A stretch of 64,000 nucleotides of DNA from Desulfobacteraceae bacterium (GCA_014237395.1 JABZFP010000037.1:1-64000); one strand, 5' to 3'. Shown: positions 32,508-41,033, counted from the first letter of the stretch. Translations and numbers: made by a program. Notes: generated from the letters alone by a model not told the origin.

Positions 32508-33560
32508 TTACGATGCATTCCCATTGCGCGACAACGCCGTAAAAATCGCTTTGGGTATCTTGGGCAGCGGCAGAATCTCATCGACCCCCCCCAATTTGAT
32601 GGCCTCTTTGGGCATACCGAAGACAACACAACTCTGTTCGTCCTGGGCCATATTGTAGGCGCCACTTTGCTGCATGGCCAGCATGCCCTTGGCGCCATCC
32701 GCCCCCATCCCCGTCAGAATGACGCCCACCGCATTACGCCCGGCATGTTTGGCGACGGAATGGAACATGACATCCACACTGGGCCTTTGGTAATGGACAC
32801 GCGGGCCGCCTTTGATATGAACCAGATAGTTTCCGCCGCTGCGATGAAGCACCATGTGACGGTTGCCGGGGGCAATCAACGCCAAGCCGGGGACCACATG
32901 GTCCTTATCCCTGGCTTCACGGACTTCCATCGGACAAATGCTGTTGAGCCGTTCGGCAAACGTCTTGGTGAAGGTCTCCGGCATGTGCTGCACAATGATC
33001 GTCCCGGGCGTTCCGGCCGGCATGGCACTGAGAACGGCCTCAATGGCTTTGGTGCCGCCGGTGGACGCACCGATGGCGATCACCTGATGGGTGGTCTTGG
33101 TCAAAAGACCGCTTGAGAGCGTCACTTTCTCCCGGGGTCCCGCATCGACGGCAGCCGGCAGAGCACTGATGCGTGCTTTGGCGGCTGCACGGATGGCCTG
33201 CACCAGCTGGCGGGATACATCCTGGGTGGAATACGCCGAGCCGGCTTTACACAAGACATCCACCGCGCCCAGATCGAGGGCTTTAATGGCAGTTTCGCTG
33301 TTGCGCGGCGTGAGGGAGCTGAGGACGATCACCGGGAGGGGGTAATGTTTCATGAGTTTGGACAGAAACGACAACCCATCCATGCGGGGCATTTCCAGAT
33401 CCAGCGTAATGACGTCCGGTTTCAGCTTAACGATCTTATCCCGCGCGACATAGGGATCGACAGCCGTACCGACGATGTCGATATCTTCATACCGCGACAA
33501 TTCGTCACTCAATATTTTGCGCACAACGGCGGAATCGTCTACAATCAGTACCTTGATCAT
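32508..33560 (-). CDS. cheB: Chemotaxis protein-glutamate methylesterase CheB
   Basis: A 350-residue response regulator-methylesterase that removes methyl groups from chemoreceptors. The receiver domain has D9/D10 and phosphoacceptor D54 in L-D-L-E-M-P. The C-terminal catalytic triad is S166 (I-G-A-S-T-G-G), H192 (Q-H-M-P) and D288 (G-M-G-A-D-G). The length is typical. It lies 44 bases after the CheX-like gene in the chemotaxis operon and precedes flgK. Confidence 0.97.
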   Translation of the reverse strand: MIKVLIVDDSAVVRKILSDELSRYEDIDIVGTAVDPYVARDKIVKLKPDVITLDLEMPRMDGLSFLSKLMKHYPLPVIVLSSLTPRNSETAIKALDLGAVDVLCKAGSAYSTQDVSRQLVQAIRAAAKARISALPAAVDAGPREKVTLSSGLLTKTTHQVIAIGASTGGTKAIEAVLSAMPAGTPGTIIVQHMPETFTKTFAERLNSICPMEVREARDKDHVVPGLALIAPGNRHMVLHRSGGNYLVHIKGGPRVHYQRPSVDVMFHSVAKHAGRNAVGVILTGMGADGAKGMLAMQQSGAYNMAQDEQSCVVFGMPKEAIKLGGVDEILPLPKIPKAIFTALSRNGNAS

Positions 33561-33604
33561 TGTTCTTCTCTGCGGCCTTTATAAATCATGGGTTCGATTC
33601 GTCA

Positions 33605-34081
33605 TCAGATGTCCAAGCGCATATACAGCTGGCAGCCACCATCATCCAGACTCAAGAGGGCGGATGCATATCCCCGGGGGTCGGTCTTGATTTGATCCAA
33701 CAGCGAGCGGGCAGCACCGGCGTCCAGAATCTTCGGGGGCTGGATATCGTAAACCGCCTCGGTGCCACCGATACGGGGCAGCAAATTGCCGCAGATAACG
33801 TTGAGGGCCTCGCGCAAGGCATCGCGCTGCTGGTCTTCCGGCGGCACCTCGTCTTCTTCCATACCGAGCATGTTGGACGTGAGTTCGGGCATGGCGGCAT
33901 TGGATATAATTAGCAATAGTTCCCCCTGCGATGGCCCGCTGAATTCGACATAACAGCCGGTTGCCGCTTCTCCCCAAATGGCCTCAGGGTCCGTGTCGTC
34001 CGGAAAACTGAAAATAAAGGCCAGTTGTTCCAGCGTTTGAGCGGCGATTTCCATCAATAGGTCAGAATGCTCCTGATTCAT
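33605..34081 (-). CDS. Stand-alone CheX/CheC-like protein
   Basis: A 158-residue single-domain protein of the CheX/CheC phosphatase fold. The helix R-E-A-L-N-V-I-C-G-N carries E91 and N94, the E-x2-N pair needed for CheY-P hydrolysis in this family. The remaining sequence differs strongly from the two CheX domains of the fusion protein at 27.5-29.1 kb, so it is not a recent copy. Its start lies 20 bases inside the cheY end, with GGAGACAG as ribosome site. A CheY-P phosphatase or CheB/CheD-linked adaptor role is likely. Confidence 0.8.
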   Translation of the reverse strand: MNQEHSDLLMEIAAQTLEQLAFIFSFPDDTDPEAIWGEAATGCYVEFSGPSQGELLLIISNAAMPELTSNMLGMEEDEVPPEDQQRDALREALNVICGNLLPRIGGTEAVYDIQPPKILDAGAARSLLDQIKTDPRGYASALLSLDDGGCQLYMRLDI

Positions 34082-34472
34082 CGCTGTCTCCTATGCCTGT
34101 AATCCCCGTGAGGTCCTGGATGGCGTCCCTGATAATCTCAGGCGTAAACGGTTTGTGGATAAACGTAACCCCTTTCTTTTCAAGCCGCTGGATGCGTGTC
34201 GCACTGCCTTCGGTCGAAATCACGATCGTGGGCAAGGCGGACAACTCCGGGTCGGCTTTCATCTGGTCAATCATCTCTTCGCCGTTCATGATCGGCATAT
34301 TGATGTCGGCCACAACCAGATCGACCCAGTTTTCCCGGGCGGCATCCAGTCCTTCTTTACCATTGCCGGCCTGATAGACGTCGCCCAGGTCCAGACCGCT
34401 CATCCGGATGGTTTTGATGATCATCGCCCTCATGACGCTGCTGTCATCGACGATTAAAACATTGAGTGGCAT
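34062..34472 (-). CDS. cheY: CheY-like response regulator
   Basis: A 136-residue single receiver domain. Acidic pocket D9/D10, phosphoacceptor D56 in V-A-D-I-N-M-P, switch T87 in V-I-S-T-E-G, and K107 in H-K-P-F are all present, so it should be phosphorylated by CheA and bind the FliM motor peptide. A short C-terminal tail (about 120-136) is acidic and extra to E. coli CheY. It is overlapped by the CheX-like gene, an arrangement fitting a kinase target paired with its phosphatase. Confidence 0.92.
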   Translation of the reverse strand: MPLNVLIVDDSSVMRAMIIKTIRMSGLDLGDVYQAGNGKEGLDAARENWVDLVVADINMPIMNGEEMIDQMKADPELSALPTIVISTEGSATRIQRLEKKGVTFIHKPFTPEIIRDAIQDLTGITGIGDSDESGAF

Positions 34473-34506
34473 ATCAGTACCTCGTTACACGTTTTCCGTT
34501 ACACGG

Positions 34507-35358
34507 TTAATCCGCTGAGAATACGTCGGACAATTCTTCGGCCAACTGCAAGGTCTGGCTCGCAACATGCTCGAGATGAAACGGTTTCAGCCCCAAGCGA
34601 CGGGTAACGGTCGGTGACGGCTCGTACTGCAGGCCCTCCCGCCCTACCCCGATCCCCATCATCAAACATAGCACGTTGGCAACATGGACGATGTCCGTGG
34701 TGCGCCTGGATTCCGCCGCAGCATCCGGGTCATGATGCCATTGCACGGCATGGACAAGATCGTCCGGAAGCGACCAGTGGGAAAGAATCCGCGCACCGAT
34801 TTCAGCGTGATCGGTGCCGAGCACTTGCTTTTCGGCAATTTCAAACGATACATCGGTTCCCGCGGCCGCGTCGATCGCGGCAAGGTCTTCCTGGATAAAC
34901 TGCCCTAAAATGAGCTTACCCACATCATGCAGCAATGCCGCTGTAAAAATATCGTCGGTTCCGGTCAGCTTCAACTCGCGGCTCAGCCCTTCCGCCGCAA
35001 CGGAAACCGCGATGGAGTGCCGCCAGAGTTCACCGGCCGGCAGGTCATAACCGGGAATCGCCCCGTCCATCACGGCACCGACAAAAGATGTCATGACGAG
35101 CTGTTTTATCTTGTTCATGCCCAGGAGCATGACCGCCCGCTTGATGGAGCCGACCTTGGTCGGCAGACCGATATAGGCCGAATTGGTCAGCTTGAGCACA
35201 TTGGCCGTCAAACCCGGATCGATGCGTAAAACCGCTTCGATTTCTCCGACCGGTGTCTCGCTATTCTCCAACAATGCCAACAATTTGACAGCGGAACCGG
35301 GGATGCTGGGAAAGGTATCGATCTTGGACATGATTTTATCCAAATAATCAGATTTCAT
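34507..35358 (-). CDS. HDOD-domain signalling protein
   Basis: A 283-residue HDOD protein, a catalytically inactive relative of HD-GYP phosphodiesterases. The N-terminal F-P-S-I-P-G-S-A-V-K-L-L segment (17-28) and the central L-L-H-D-V-G-K-L region match the family. HDOD proteins act as output or adaptor modules in chemotaxis and motility, usually without enzymatic activity. It overlaps cheD by four bases (ATGA) and lies between cheY and cheD, so it is part of the chemotaxis operon. Its partner here is unknown. Confidence 0.9.
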   Translation of the reverse strand: MKSDYLDKIMSKIDTFPSIPGSAVKLLALLENSETPVGEIEAVLRIDPGLTANVLKLTNSAYIGLPTKVGSIKRAVMLLGMNKIKQLVMTSFVGAVMDGAIPGYDLPAGELWRHSIAVSVAAEGLSRELKLTGTDDIFTAALLHDVGKLILGQFIQEDLAAIDAAAGTDVSFEIAEKQVLGTDHAEIGARILSHWSLPDDLVHAVQWHHDPDAAAESRRTTDIVHVANVLCLMMGIGVGREGLQYEPSPTVTRRLGLKPFHLEHVASQTLQLAEELSDVFSAD

Positions 35359-35828
35359 AGCAGACTCACTGACCCGTTGCTGGAAATTTTGATCTCGCCC
35401 GTGGTGACATCAAAATGAACCGTGCGGCCGGATGGTCCGCCGACATCATCGGCGTCCAGCAGCACGTTGTTCTTCCAGAGCAGCTTCTTTAAAACGGTGA
35501 AATTACGTTCTCCGATCTTGAAAATCTCATTTTTACCCAGGGGCTGGCCACACCCGGCCGCTTTGACCACCAGGCGACTTTTTTCGCCGCCGATGCGGTA
35601 AATTTCCTTGAACAGTTTCGGCACACCGATATCGACGAACATGAAGGGATTACTGGCCGCCTTTTCAGGATTGATTTTCGAAAGCGGCAGCATGGCGTGC
35701 AGCAGCCCGCCTACCTGGGCCTGGGGATCATAGACCATCAGTCCGAGGCAACTGCCCAGAGCATGTGTCACCAGGACATCGCCCTTTTTCCCCAGTTTCA
35801 TATCGGCTACGACAACGACGTGTTTCAT
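35355..35828 (-). CDS. cheD: Chemoreceptor glutamine deamidase CheD
   Basis: A 157-residue CheD, which deamidates receptor glutamines and in some bacteria docks with CheC. The catalytic residues align by position with the known T. maritima ones: T21, C27 (L-G-S-C-L-G) and H44 (L-L-H-A-M-L-P). The length is normal. The start precedes the HDOD gene by an ATGA-type overlap on its downstream side. Its presence together with CheX-type phosphatases suggests the CheD-CheC style of adaptation. Confidence 0.95.
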   Translation of the reverse strand: MKHVVVVADMKLGKKGDVLVTHALGSCLGLMVYDPQAQVGGLLHAMLPLSKINPEKAASNPFMFVDIGVPKLFKEIYRIGGEKSRLVVKAAGCGQPLGKNEIFKIGERNFTVLKKLLWKNNVLLDADDVGGPSGRTVHFDVTTGEIKISSNGSVSLL

Positions 35829-35853
35829 TTAGGCCATCCAAACACTATTCGAT

Positions 35854-36672
35854 CTAGCGTTTCTTGTAGATTGCAGGCTTCATATAGGTAAAATCATGGC
35901 GAATCCCCGACAAGCCTTCGGAATGTCCGACGAACAGATAGCCGCCGGTATCAAGCAAGTCCCAGAACCGGTTGACCAGTCGCTGCTGGGTCGGGCGGTC
36001 GAAATAAATCATGACATTCCGGCAGAAAATGACATTGAAGGGGCCTTTCATGGGCCACGCCTGCATCAGATTCAACGGGGCCAGCCGCACCAGTTTGCGC
36101 AGTTCCGAACGCACGCGATAGCGTTGTTCCGTGCCATCCAGGGTACGTTTAAAATATTTTTGGACATAGGCCTGCGGAATGCCGTCCAAACGCTCTTTGG
36201 AATAGATGCCCTTCCTTGCGGTTTCGAGCATCTGGTTGGAAATATCGGTCGAAAGAATCAGAGCATCCTTTTGATCGATCGCCGGAATTGCTTCACGCAA
36301 CACCATGGCCAGTGTATACGGTTCCTCTCCCGAGGAGCAGGCGGCACTCCAGAACCGCAACCGACGGTGCGTAAAGGCGGGCAGGATCTCCTCGGTCAGA
36401 TAATCGAAATGGGCCGACTCGCGAAAGAAGCTGGTTTTATTGGTCGTCATGACATCGATCAATGTGTCGATCTCATCCCGCCCCTTATCGCTGCTGATCA
36501 AATCCATGTATTCCTTCACACTGCGGATCTGCAAGGCCCGGAGGCGCTTCAGAAGACGGGCGCGAACCAGCGCTTCTTTTCCGGATTTCAGGCTGATGCC
36601 GCACTGGTCATAGATGATCCGGCTGATTTCCTGGAATTGACTTCGATCGAGTTCGGCCGTCAATAACGTCAT
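35854..36672 (-). CDS. cheR: Chemotaxis protein methyltransferase CheR
   Basis: A 272-residue SAM-dependent methyltransferase for chemoreceptor glutamates. The N-terminal helical domain (about 10-75) is followed by the SAM domain with F-W-S-A-A-C-S-S-G-E-E-P-Y-T (about 104-117) and F-N-V-I-F-C-R-N-V-M-I-Y-F. Both are CheR hallmarks. It lacks the C-terminal receptor-docking TPR extension found in some CheR proteins. It sits between cheA and cheD on the same strand. Confidence 0.96.
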   Translation of the reverse strand: MTLLTAELDRSQFQEISRIIYDQCGISLKSGKEALVRARLLKRLRALQIRSVKEYMDLISSDKGRDEIDTLIDVMTTNKTSFFRESAHFDYLTEEILPAFTHRRLRFWSAACSSGEEPYTLAMVLREAIPAIDQKDALILSTDISNQMLETARKGIYSKERLDGIPQAYVQKYFKRTLDGTEQRYRVRSELRKLVRLAPLNLMQAWPMKGPFNVIFCRNVMIYFDRPTQQRLVNRFWDLLDTGGYLFVGHSEGLSGIRHDFTYMKPAIYKKR

Positions 36673-36705
36673 GGTTCTGTTCTCTCCGTTTCAGACAAGG
36701 CAATC

Positions 36706-39444
36706 TTATGCAACGGCTTGCAGCGGCGGCAGTTCAATCTGGCGTTTGTCTTTGGACCCGTCATGGCCGTCACGGCTGGCATAGCGCATCAGGCTCCCCA
36801 CATCCAGGATCAGGCCGACGCGACCGTTCGGCATGATGGCACTGCCGGATATGCCCGGAATATGGCGCATGGTTTCACCCAGGGTTTTGATCACGACCTG
36901 TTGCCGGCCAATCAATTCGTGAATCACCAGTCCGGCCTTGTGATGCTCATCTTCAACGATAACCACCAGCATGTGATCGTCGTCCACGTCCTCTCCCCCC
37001 AGGCCGTAAAGATCGACCAGCCGGACCAAAGGAATGAGTTTGCCTTGCACCGCTATCATTTCACCGCGGCCGTAAACCGTTGAAACATCTTCCGGCTCCG
37101 GTTTAATCGATTTGATAATGGAAACGGTTGGGATGACGTAGGTTTCTTCCCCGACCCGCACCACCATGCCGTCGATGATGGCCAGCGTCAGCGGCAGTCC
37201 CATCTTAAAGGTGCTGCCGACCCCTTTGACCGAATGGATCTCGACCTGACCGCGAAGGGATTCGATATTTTTGCGAACAACGTCCATGCCCACACCGCGC
37301 CCCGACACGTCGGTTACGACCGCAGCCGTGGAGAACCCCGGCTCGAAGACCAGATTGAAAATTTCCCGGTCGCTCAGTGCCGCTCCGTCACTGATCAATC
37401 CATTTTGAATCGCTTTCTTCAGGATGACGTCCCGATCGAGACCTTTGCCGTCGTCTTGAATTTCCACCACCACGTTGCCGGCTGAATGGTAGGCAGCCAA
37501 TTTGACCTGTCCGGTCTCGTTTTTACCCTTCTCCTGACGCATCTCGGGAGACTCGATGCCGTGATCGACCGCATTGCGAATCATGTGAACCAGGGGATCG
37601 TTGATGACGTCCACAAGGTTGCGATCGATTTCCGTTTCTTCCCCCTCGGTAATCAGGTGAACTTGTTTGCCGGTCTTGCGGGCCACATCCCGCACCAGGC
37701 GGGTCATTTTGCTGAACGTCGCTTTGAGCGGCACCATCCGAAGCGACATGCTCATATCCTGGAGCTCACGCACGATTTTGGTCGTATGGCTTATTTTCTT
37801 GATCAGATCATGGTTGTTGCCATTGATCACGGTATCGTCCTGGGCCACCATGGAGTGCGCAATCACCAGCTCACCAACCATGTCGATCAGGCGATCCAAG
37901 CGACTGGTACTGACCCGTACCGAGCTGTCCACGACATTCTGCGGATTCTTGATGCGCTGCTGGGCCCTGAGGGCCTGCCCGACATCCTTAGCCGAGGCCT
38001 GATGCGTCCGAACCATTTTTACACCGATGGGGTCCGCACCGTCTTCCCGGGCCGCCTGTTCGATCTGCTCGCGGGTCGCCGTGCCTTGCGCCACCAGGAT
38101 GTCGCCGACCCGGGGAGATGTAACCGCCGATTCGACATCCTCACGCGTTACTTTTCCCTGAGCCACAAGCAGGTCTCCGACCCGAGGCGCGGCAGCATCA
38201 TGGCTGTCCTCGGAAACGCCGGCCGCTTCCGGTGCAGATAATATTTTCAGGAGCTCGTTGTACCCCGCCGGTTTCATCAGCGGACCACCGCCAAGCGCTT
38301 CCTGAACACTTTCGATGAGCGCCTTGAGCATGTCCAGTGCGCGCAGAGACAAGTCGGCGTACCCGCCCGTATAGCGGATTTCGCGGTCCCGTACCCGGCT
38401 CAAAAGGCTTTCGGCATGGTGTCCCATGTCGGCAATAATGGCCAGCTCGAGAAAGGCCGAGGTTCCCTTGATCGTATGAAAGGCCCTGAACACCATGCCG
38501 ACCGCATCCATGTCGTCCGGATCGGTTTCAAGTTTGAGCAAGGCCTCTTCGGCTTGCGCAATCAGATCACTGCCTTCTTCGATAAACTCACCGATCAATT
38601 CAAAGTCCGGATCCTCCGGCATACAATCCGCGGCATCCTCCCCCGAGACATCACTGGCGCCGGTCATTTCGGTGTCACACGGCTTTTCGGCGGCGGGGGC
38701 TGAAGGCGCCGGTGCCGCTTCCAGCGTCTCTTGCAATTCGCCGTCCGGCTCCGTCTGTGGTGCCATCGCAGCCGCCTCAAACTTGGTTCCATCAATTAAA
38801 AGATCCATCGCGGATTGAAGGCTTTGCCCGAAGGTTTCGGCAAACGCTTCCGAAAAGGGGTGGCCGTTTTCCAGCATTTCCGACAACCGGGTCCGGGCTT
38901 CCCGCAGCTGCAATTGAACCGCCTCCGGGTAGTCTTCTGCGGCGCTGATTCTCTCCAAAGCCGTATGGACGGCCTGCCATTCCATGCGGTTGTCCCCATC
39001 GATCTGAACCAGCATGGCTGCGAGGTCGTCTAAGGTAACCGGGGCCTCGGCCATCACCGAATCATTCCGAGGCGGGTGTTCCGTCACCTCCGTCACCCCA
39101 ACGTTGTGCAACAGGTCTTCCAGTGTATCGACCGCCTGCTGAACGATCGCCTTACGATCAGGTCCGCTCTCCAGGTAATGCACGGCCGCCGCAAAGCCAT
39201 CTGCAAGGCCGTCGATGAGTGCCAGATAATCGCTTAGCGACTTCTGGGCGATGGCTTCGATCCCTCTTCGGCACTGTGACAGCAACCCCAGCAATGGCTT
39301 CATCTGCTTGGGAATCTCCGCCTCCACCATCGCCAGCTGCTTGGCGAAACCACTCCAGGCTTCGCGATCATTCAGACTGAGGCTGTCAAGATTCTCAACA
39401 AATTGGTTCAACTGCGGAATGACTTTAGATCCTGTTTTGGTCAT
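36706..39444 (-). CDS. cheA: Chemotaxis histidine kinase CheA with N-terminal extension and MshEN-like repeats
   Basis: At 912 residues this is far longer than E. coli CheA (654). Residues 1-220 form a helical extension unlike a normal P1. A P1/HPt domain follows (about 280-385) with phosphoacceptor H323 in A-F-H-T-I-K-G-T. Instead of a clear P2, residues 420-497 hold two R-V-G-D-[LI]-L-V-A-Q-G motifs and a third weaker copy, similar to c-di-GMP-binding MshEN repeats. Dimerisation P3 is at about 505-565, the kinase core P4 has H-M-I-R-N-A-V-D-H-G (620-629), D-D-G-K-G-L-D (664-670) and G-R-G-V-G-M-D (715-721), and CheW-like P5 is about 755-890. No good ribosome site precedes the ATG. It phosphorylates CheY and CheB. 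Confidence 0.93.
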   Translation of the reverse strand: MTKTGSKVIPQLNQFVENLDSLSLNDREAWSGFAKQLAMVEAEIPKQMKPLLGLLSQCRRGIEAIAQKSLSDYLALIDGLADGFAAAVHYLESGPDRKAIVQQAVDTLEDLLHNVGVTEVTEHPPRNDSVMAEAPVTLDDLAAMLVQIDGDNRMEWQAVHTALERISAAEDYPEAVQLQLREARTRLSEMLENGHPFSEAFAETFGQSLQSAMDLLIDGTKFEAAAMAPQTEPDGELQETLEAAPAPSAPAAEKPCDTEMTGASDVSGEDAADCMPEDPDFELIGEFIEEGSDLIAQAEEALLKLETDPDDMDAVGMVFRAFHTIKGTSAFLELAIIADMGHHAESLLSRVRDREIRYTGGYADLSLRALDMLKALIESVQEALGGGPLMKPAGYNELLKILSAPEAAGVSEDSHDAAAPRVGDLLVAQGKVTREDVESAVTSPRVGDILVAQGTATREQIEQAAREDGADPIGVKMVRTHQASAKDVGQALRAQQRIKNPQNVVDSSVRVSTSRLDRLIDMVGELVIAHSMVAQDDTVINGNNHDLIKKISHTTKIVRELQDMSMSLRMVPLKATFSKMTRLVRDVARKTGKQVHLITEGEETEIDRNLVDVINDPLVHMIRNAVDHGIESPEMRQEKGKNETGQVKLAAYHSAGNVVVEIQDDGKGLDRDVILKKAIQNGLISDGAALSDREIFNLVFEPGFSTAAVVTDVSGRGVGMDVVRKNIESLRGQVEIHSVKGVGSTFKMGLPLTLAIIDGMVVRVGEETYVIPTVSIIKSIKPEPEDVSTVYGRGEMIAVQGKLIPLVRLVDLYGLGGEDVDDDHMLVVIVEDEHHKAGLVIHELIGRQQVVIKTLGETMRHIPGISGSAIMPNGRVGLILDVGSLMRYASRDGHDGSKDKRQIELPPLQAVA

Positions 39445-39493
39445 GATTATCGGCCCAAATCTATGTCTGAGTTATAAGAAAATAGCGCTGAAT

Positions 39494-40006
39494 TCATACC
39501 GCTCCCGATAGCATCCGGCCAATTCGACCCTCACTTTGGAAGCGGCCGGACGCGTGGTAAACCTGGTTCGGGTGCGAGAGGGTTGTCAGGAGCTTGATGG
39601 AACCATTCACAAACTGAAGCGCCTGGAGACAAAGCGAACGATTTCGTTCGGATTCGACTTGAATCTCATCGATCAACGCTTGCAATTGTTTCCCGCGGTG
39701 TATCGTCTCCGCAGCGAACGGCGCGTCAATCTGCTCGCTTAAACGGGTAATCGTCAGAGGCTCTGATGCCATTCCAAGCCGTTCGGCGATGTCATCGCAG
39801 ACTTGCCGCCGTTTAAGTTCTTCGTTACGAATTTTTTGAAGAAGGCCTTCTTTTTCCATGACGACGGCGTTGAGTTCTTCAAGCTCGGACGATAGAATGG
39901 CATGTCGTTCGACAAGGAAAAGATCCAACAGTTTGCGATAGAGATTCAGTTGTCGGTCAATGCAATCGTTGAGAGACTTCAGCAAGGTTTCCATTCCATT
40001 CTCCAT
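39494..40006 (-). CDS. flgN: FlgN-like flagellar export chaperone
   Basis: A 170-residue all-helical protein (residues about 5-155 read as long coiled coil) of the FlgN family, which in other bacteria chaperones FlgK and FlgL to the export gate. Seen: an acidic, leucine-rich N-terminal helix containing L-L-K-S-L-N-D-C-I-D-R-Q and a central E-L-K-R-R-Q-V-C segment. It follows flgM by 32 bases, the standard flgM-flgN pair, and precedes cheA. Sequence conservation of FlgN is low, so context weighs heavily. Confidence 0.8.
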   Translation of the reverse strand: MENGMETLLKSLNDCIDRQLNLYRKLLDLFLVERHAILSSELEELNAVVMEKEGLLQKIRNEELKRRQVCDDIAERLGMASEPLTITRLSEQIDAPFAAETIHRGKQLQALIDEIQVESERNRSLCLQALQFVNGSIKLLTTLSHPNQVYHASGRFQSEGRIGRMLSGAV

Positions 40007-40038
40007 GCAAATCGGAGCATCGCAAACCGCTTTGACCT

Positions 40039-40353
40039 TTAATTAAAAAAATCATTGTTGAGCGCCATATCCCGCATCATGCGCTCTGCGATTTGATTGC
40101 CGTCGATTTTATAGACGCCCTTGTCGATCTGGAGGCGCAGGTTCGCCACCTTGGGCTCGTTAACGTCCGGTAATTCATCCAGCAGTTGTCGGGCCTCCTG
40201 GATTTCCCGGGCCTTGGGGGAGAGGACCACTTTATCCACCGGCGCGCTGTCACCGGACACGACCGATGATTGCTCCTGGGCGCCGGGGGCATCTTTGGTT
40301 CTCTGGGCATAGGCCTCAAAATTGATGTGGACACTGCTGTCGTTGATTTTCAT
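40039..40353 (-). CDS. flgM: Anti-sigma-28 factor FlgM
   Basis: A 104-residue anti-sigma factor that holds FliA inactive until it is exported through the finished hook. I place the start at 40353, preceded by TGGAGG; a longer frame running 36 codons further has no support and crosses the leader hairpin. The conserved C-terminal part has V-V-L-S-P-K-A-R-E-I-Q-E-A-R-Q-L-L (about 58-74), then L-R-L-Q-I-D-K-G-V-Y-K-I-D-G-N-Q-I-A-E, the FliA-binding helices. A sigma-28-like promoter lies at 40479-40506. Confidence 0.93.
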   Translation of the reverse strand: MKINDSSVHINFEAYAQRTKDAPGAQEQSSVVSGDSAPVDKVVLSPKAREIQEARQLLDELPDVNEPKVANLRLQIDKGVYKIDGNQIAERMMRDMALNNDFFN

Positions 40354-40423
40354 ACATGGCCTCCAGCTGTGGATCCGTAAAAAGTCAATGGATCCGAGGA
40401 CTAAGGGTTCTGATCGGCGGCAT

Positions 40424-40458
40424 CTTCCGCACATGACGGTCACCGCCGTCATCGGAAG
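40424..40458 (-). promoter_or_regulatory. Long hairpin in the flgM leader
   Basis: ATGACGG (40433-40439) pairs with CCGTCAT (40446-40452) around a six-base loop, and CTTCCG (40424-40429) extends the stem with CGGAAG (40453-40458) across a three-base bulge, 13 pairs in all. No T-run follows on the minus strand. It lies between the predicted sigma-28 start and the flgM ATG, so it could affect flgM mRNA stability or translation, or end flgJ transcripts. Confidence 0.6.
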
Positions 40459-40478
40459 CATCTAAATCCGCAAGGTGA

Positions 40479-40506
40479 TTATCGGTCACCCTCCGCTGGA
40501 GCTTTA
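40479..40506 (-). promoter_or_regulatory. FliA (sigma-28)-like promoter for flgM-flgN
   Basis: The minus strand has TAAAGCTC, then twelve bases, then ACCGATAA; the enteric consensus is TAAAGTTT-N11-GCCGATAA. Only the first base of the -10 and one base of spacing differ from the core. The predicted start is about 115 bases before the flgM ATG. Autogenous FliA control of flgM is known in other flagellated bacteria. Confidence 0.65.
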
Positions 40507-40514
40507 GGTATTTA

Positions 40515-40874
40515 TCAATACCGCGTTTTGATGACAGGTTCTGTGGTGGCATAGCCCGCCAATTTGTTTCGCATCTGATTGGCCAAGCCAATGCCGCTCT
40601 GACCATGGGCCATGTTTTCGGCAACGTGCTGATCGAGCATCGAAGTATAAATTTCCTCGGCGCGGCCGCCGTTGAACAACTCCGACTCCGGCACGCTGGC
40701 TCGCATGGTTTTGAAAAGCTGCTGCACAAAGATGGCCTCAAAGTCACCACACGCTTTGTCCAAACGGTCACGGTCTTTCGATGCGGCCACGGTGTTGTGC
40801 CCTTTTACCTGGCTACCGCTGCGGATTTCGTTGATCATTCCCGCCGATGGCAAAGCACGCAAGATGTCATCCAT
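40515..40874 (-). CDS. flgJ: FlgJ rod-binding domain protein, without muramidase domain
   Basis: A 119-residue protein matching only the N-terminal rod-binding half of enteric FlgJ. Seen: L-D-K-A-C-G-D-F-E-A-I-F-V-Q-Q-L-F-K-T-M-R (about 38-58) and Y-T-S-M-L-D-Q-H-V-A-E-N-M-A (about 79-92). It lacks the C-terminal peptidoglycan hydrolase, as is common in Desulfobacterota and many others, so rod penetration of the wall must use another enzyme. It follows flgI, separated by about 160 bases containing a CCGATATCGG palindrome. Confidence 0.93.
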   Translation of the reverse strand: MDDILRALPSAGMINEIRSGSQVKGHNTVAASKDRDRLDKACGDFEAIFVQQLFKTMRASVPESELFNGGRAEEIYTSMLDQHVAENMAHGQSGIGLANQMRNKLAGYATTEPVIKTRY

Positions 40875-41033
40875 CGTTTCACCTCGTTAGTGCCCATCCA
40901 GAAATCGGCAAATTTGGTTGAGATCAAGGCGCGCAAAAAATTTAACCGCAGGCATATGGTTGATATTCTGAGGATTGAATTTTTCGTGCAACGCCGATAT
41001 CGGGCAAATTGGTCATTTATGGATGGACACTCG

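Noticed and set aside
37486..38241. 251-codon plus-strand frame opposite cheA.
   Set aside because: Antisense shadow of the CheA coding sequence; no ribosome site or known motifs.
39447..39454. GCCGATAA on the minus strand just before cheA, a perfect FliA -10 element.
   Set aside because: It is two bases from the cheA start codon and has no TAAA at the right spacing (only ATAA at 17 bases), so it is probably chance.
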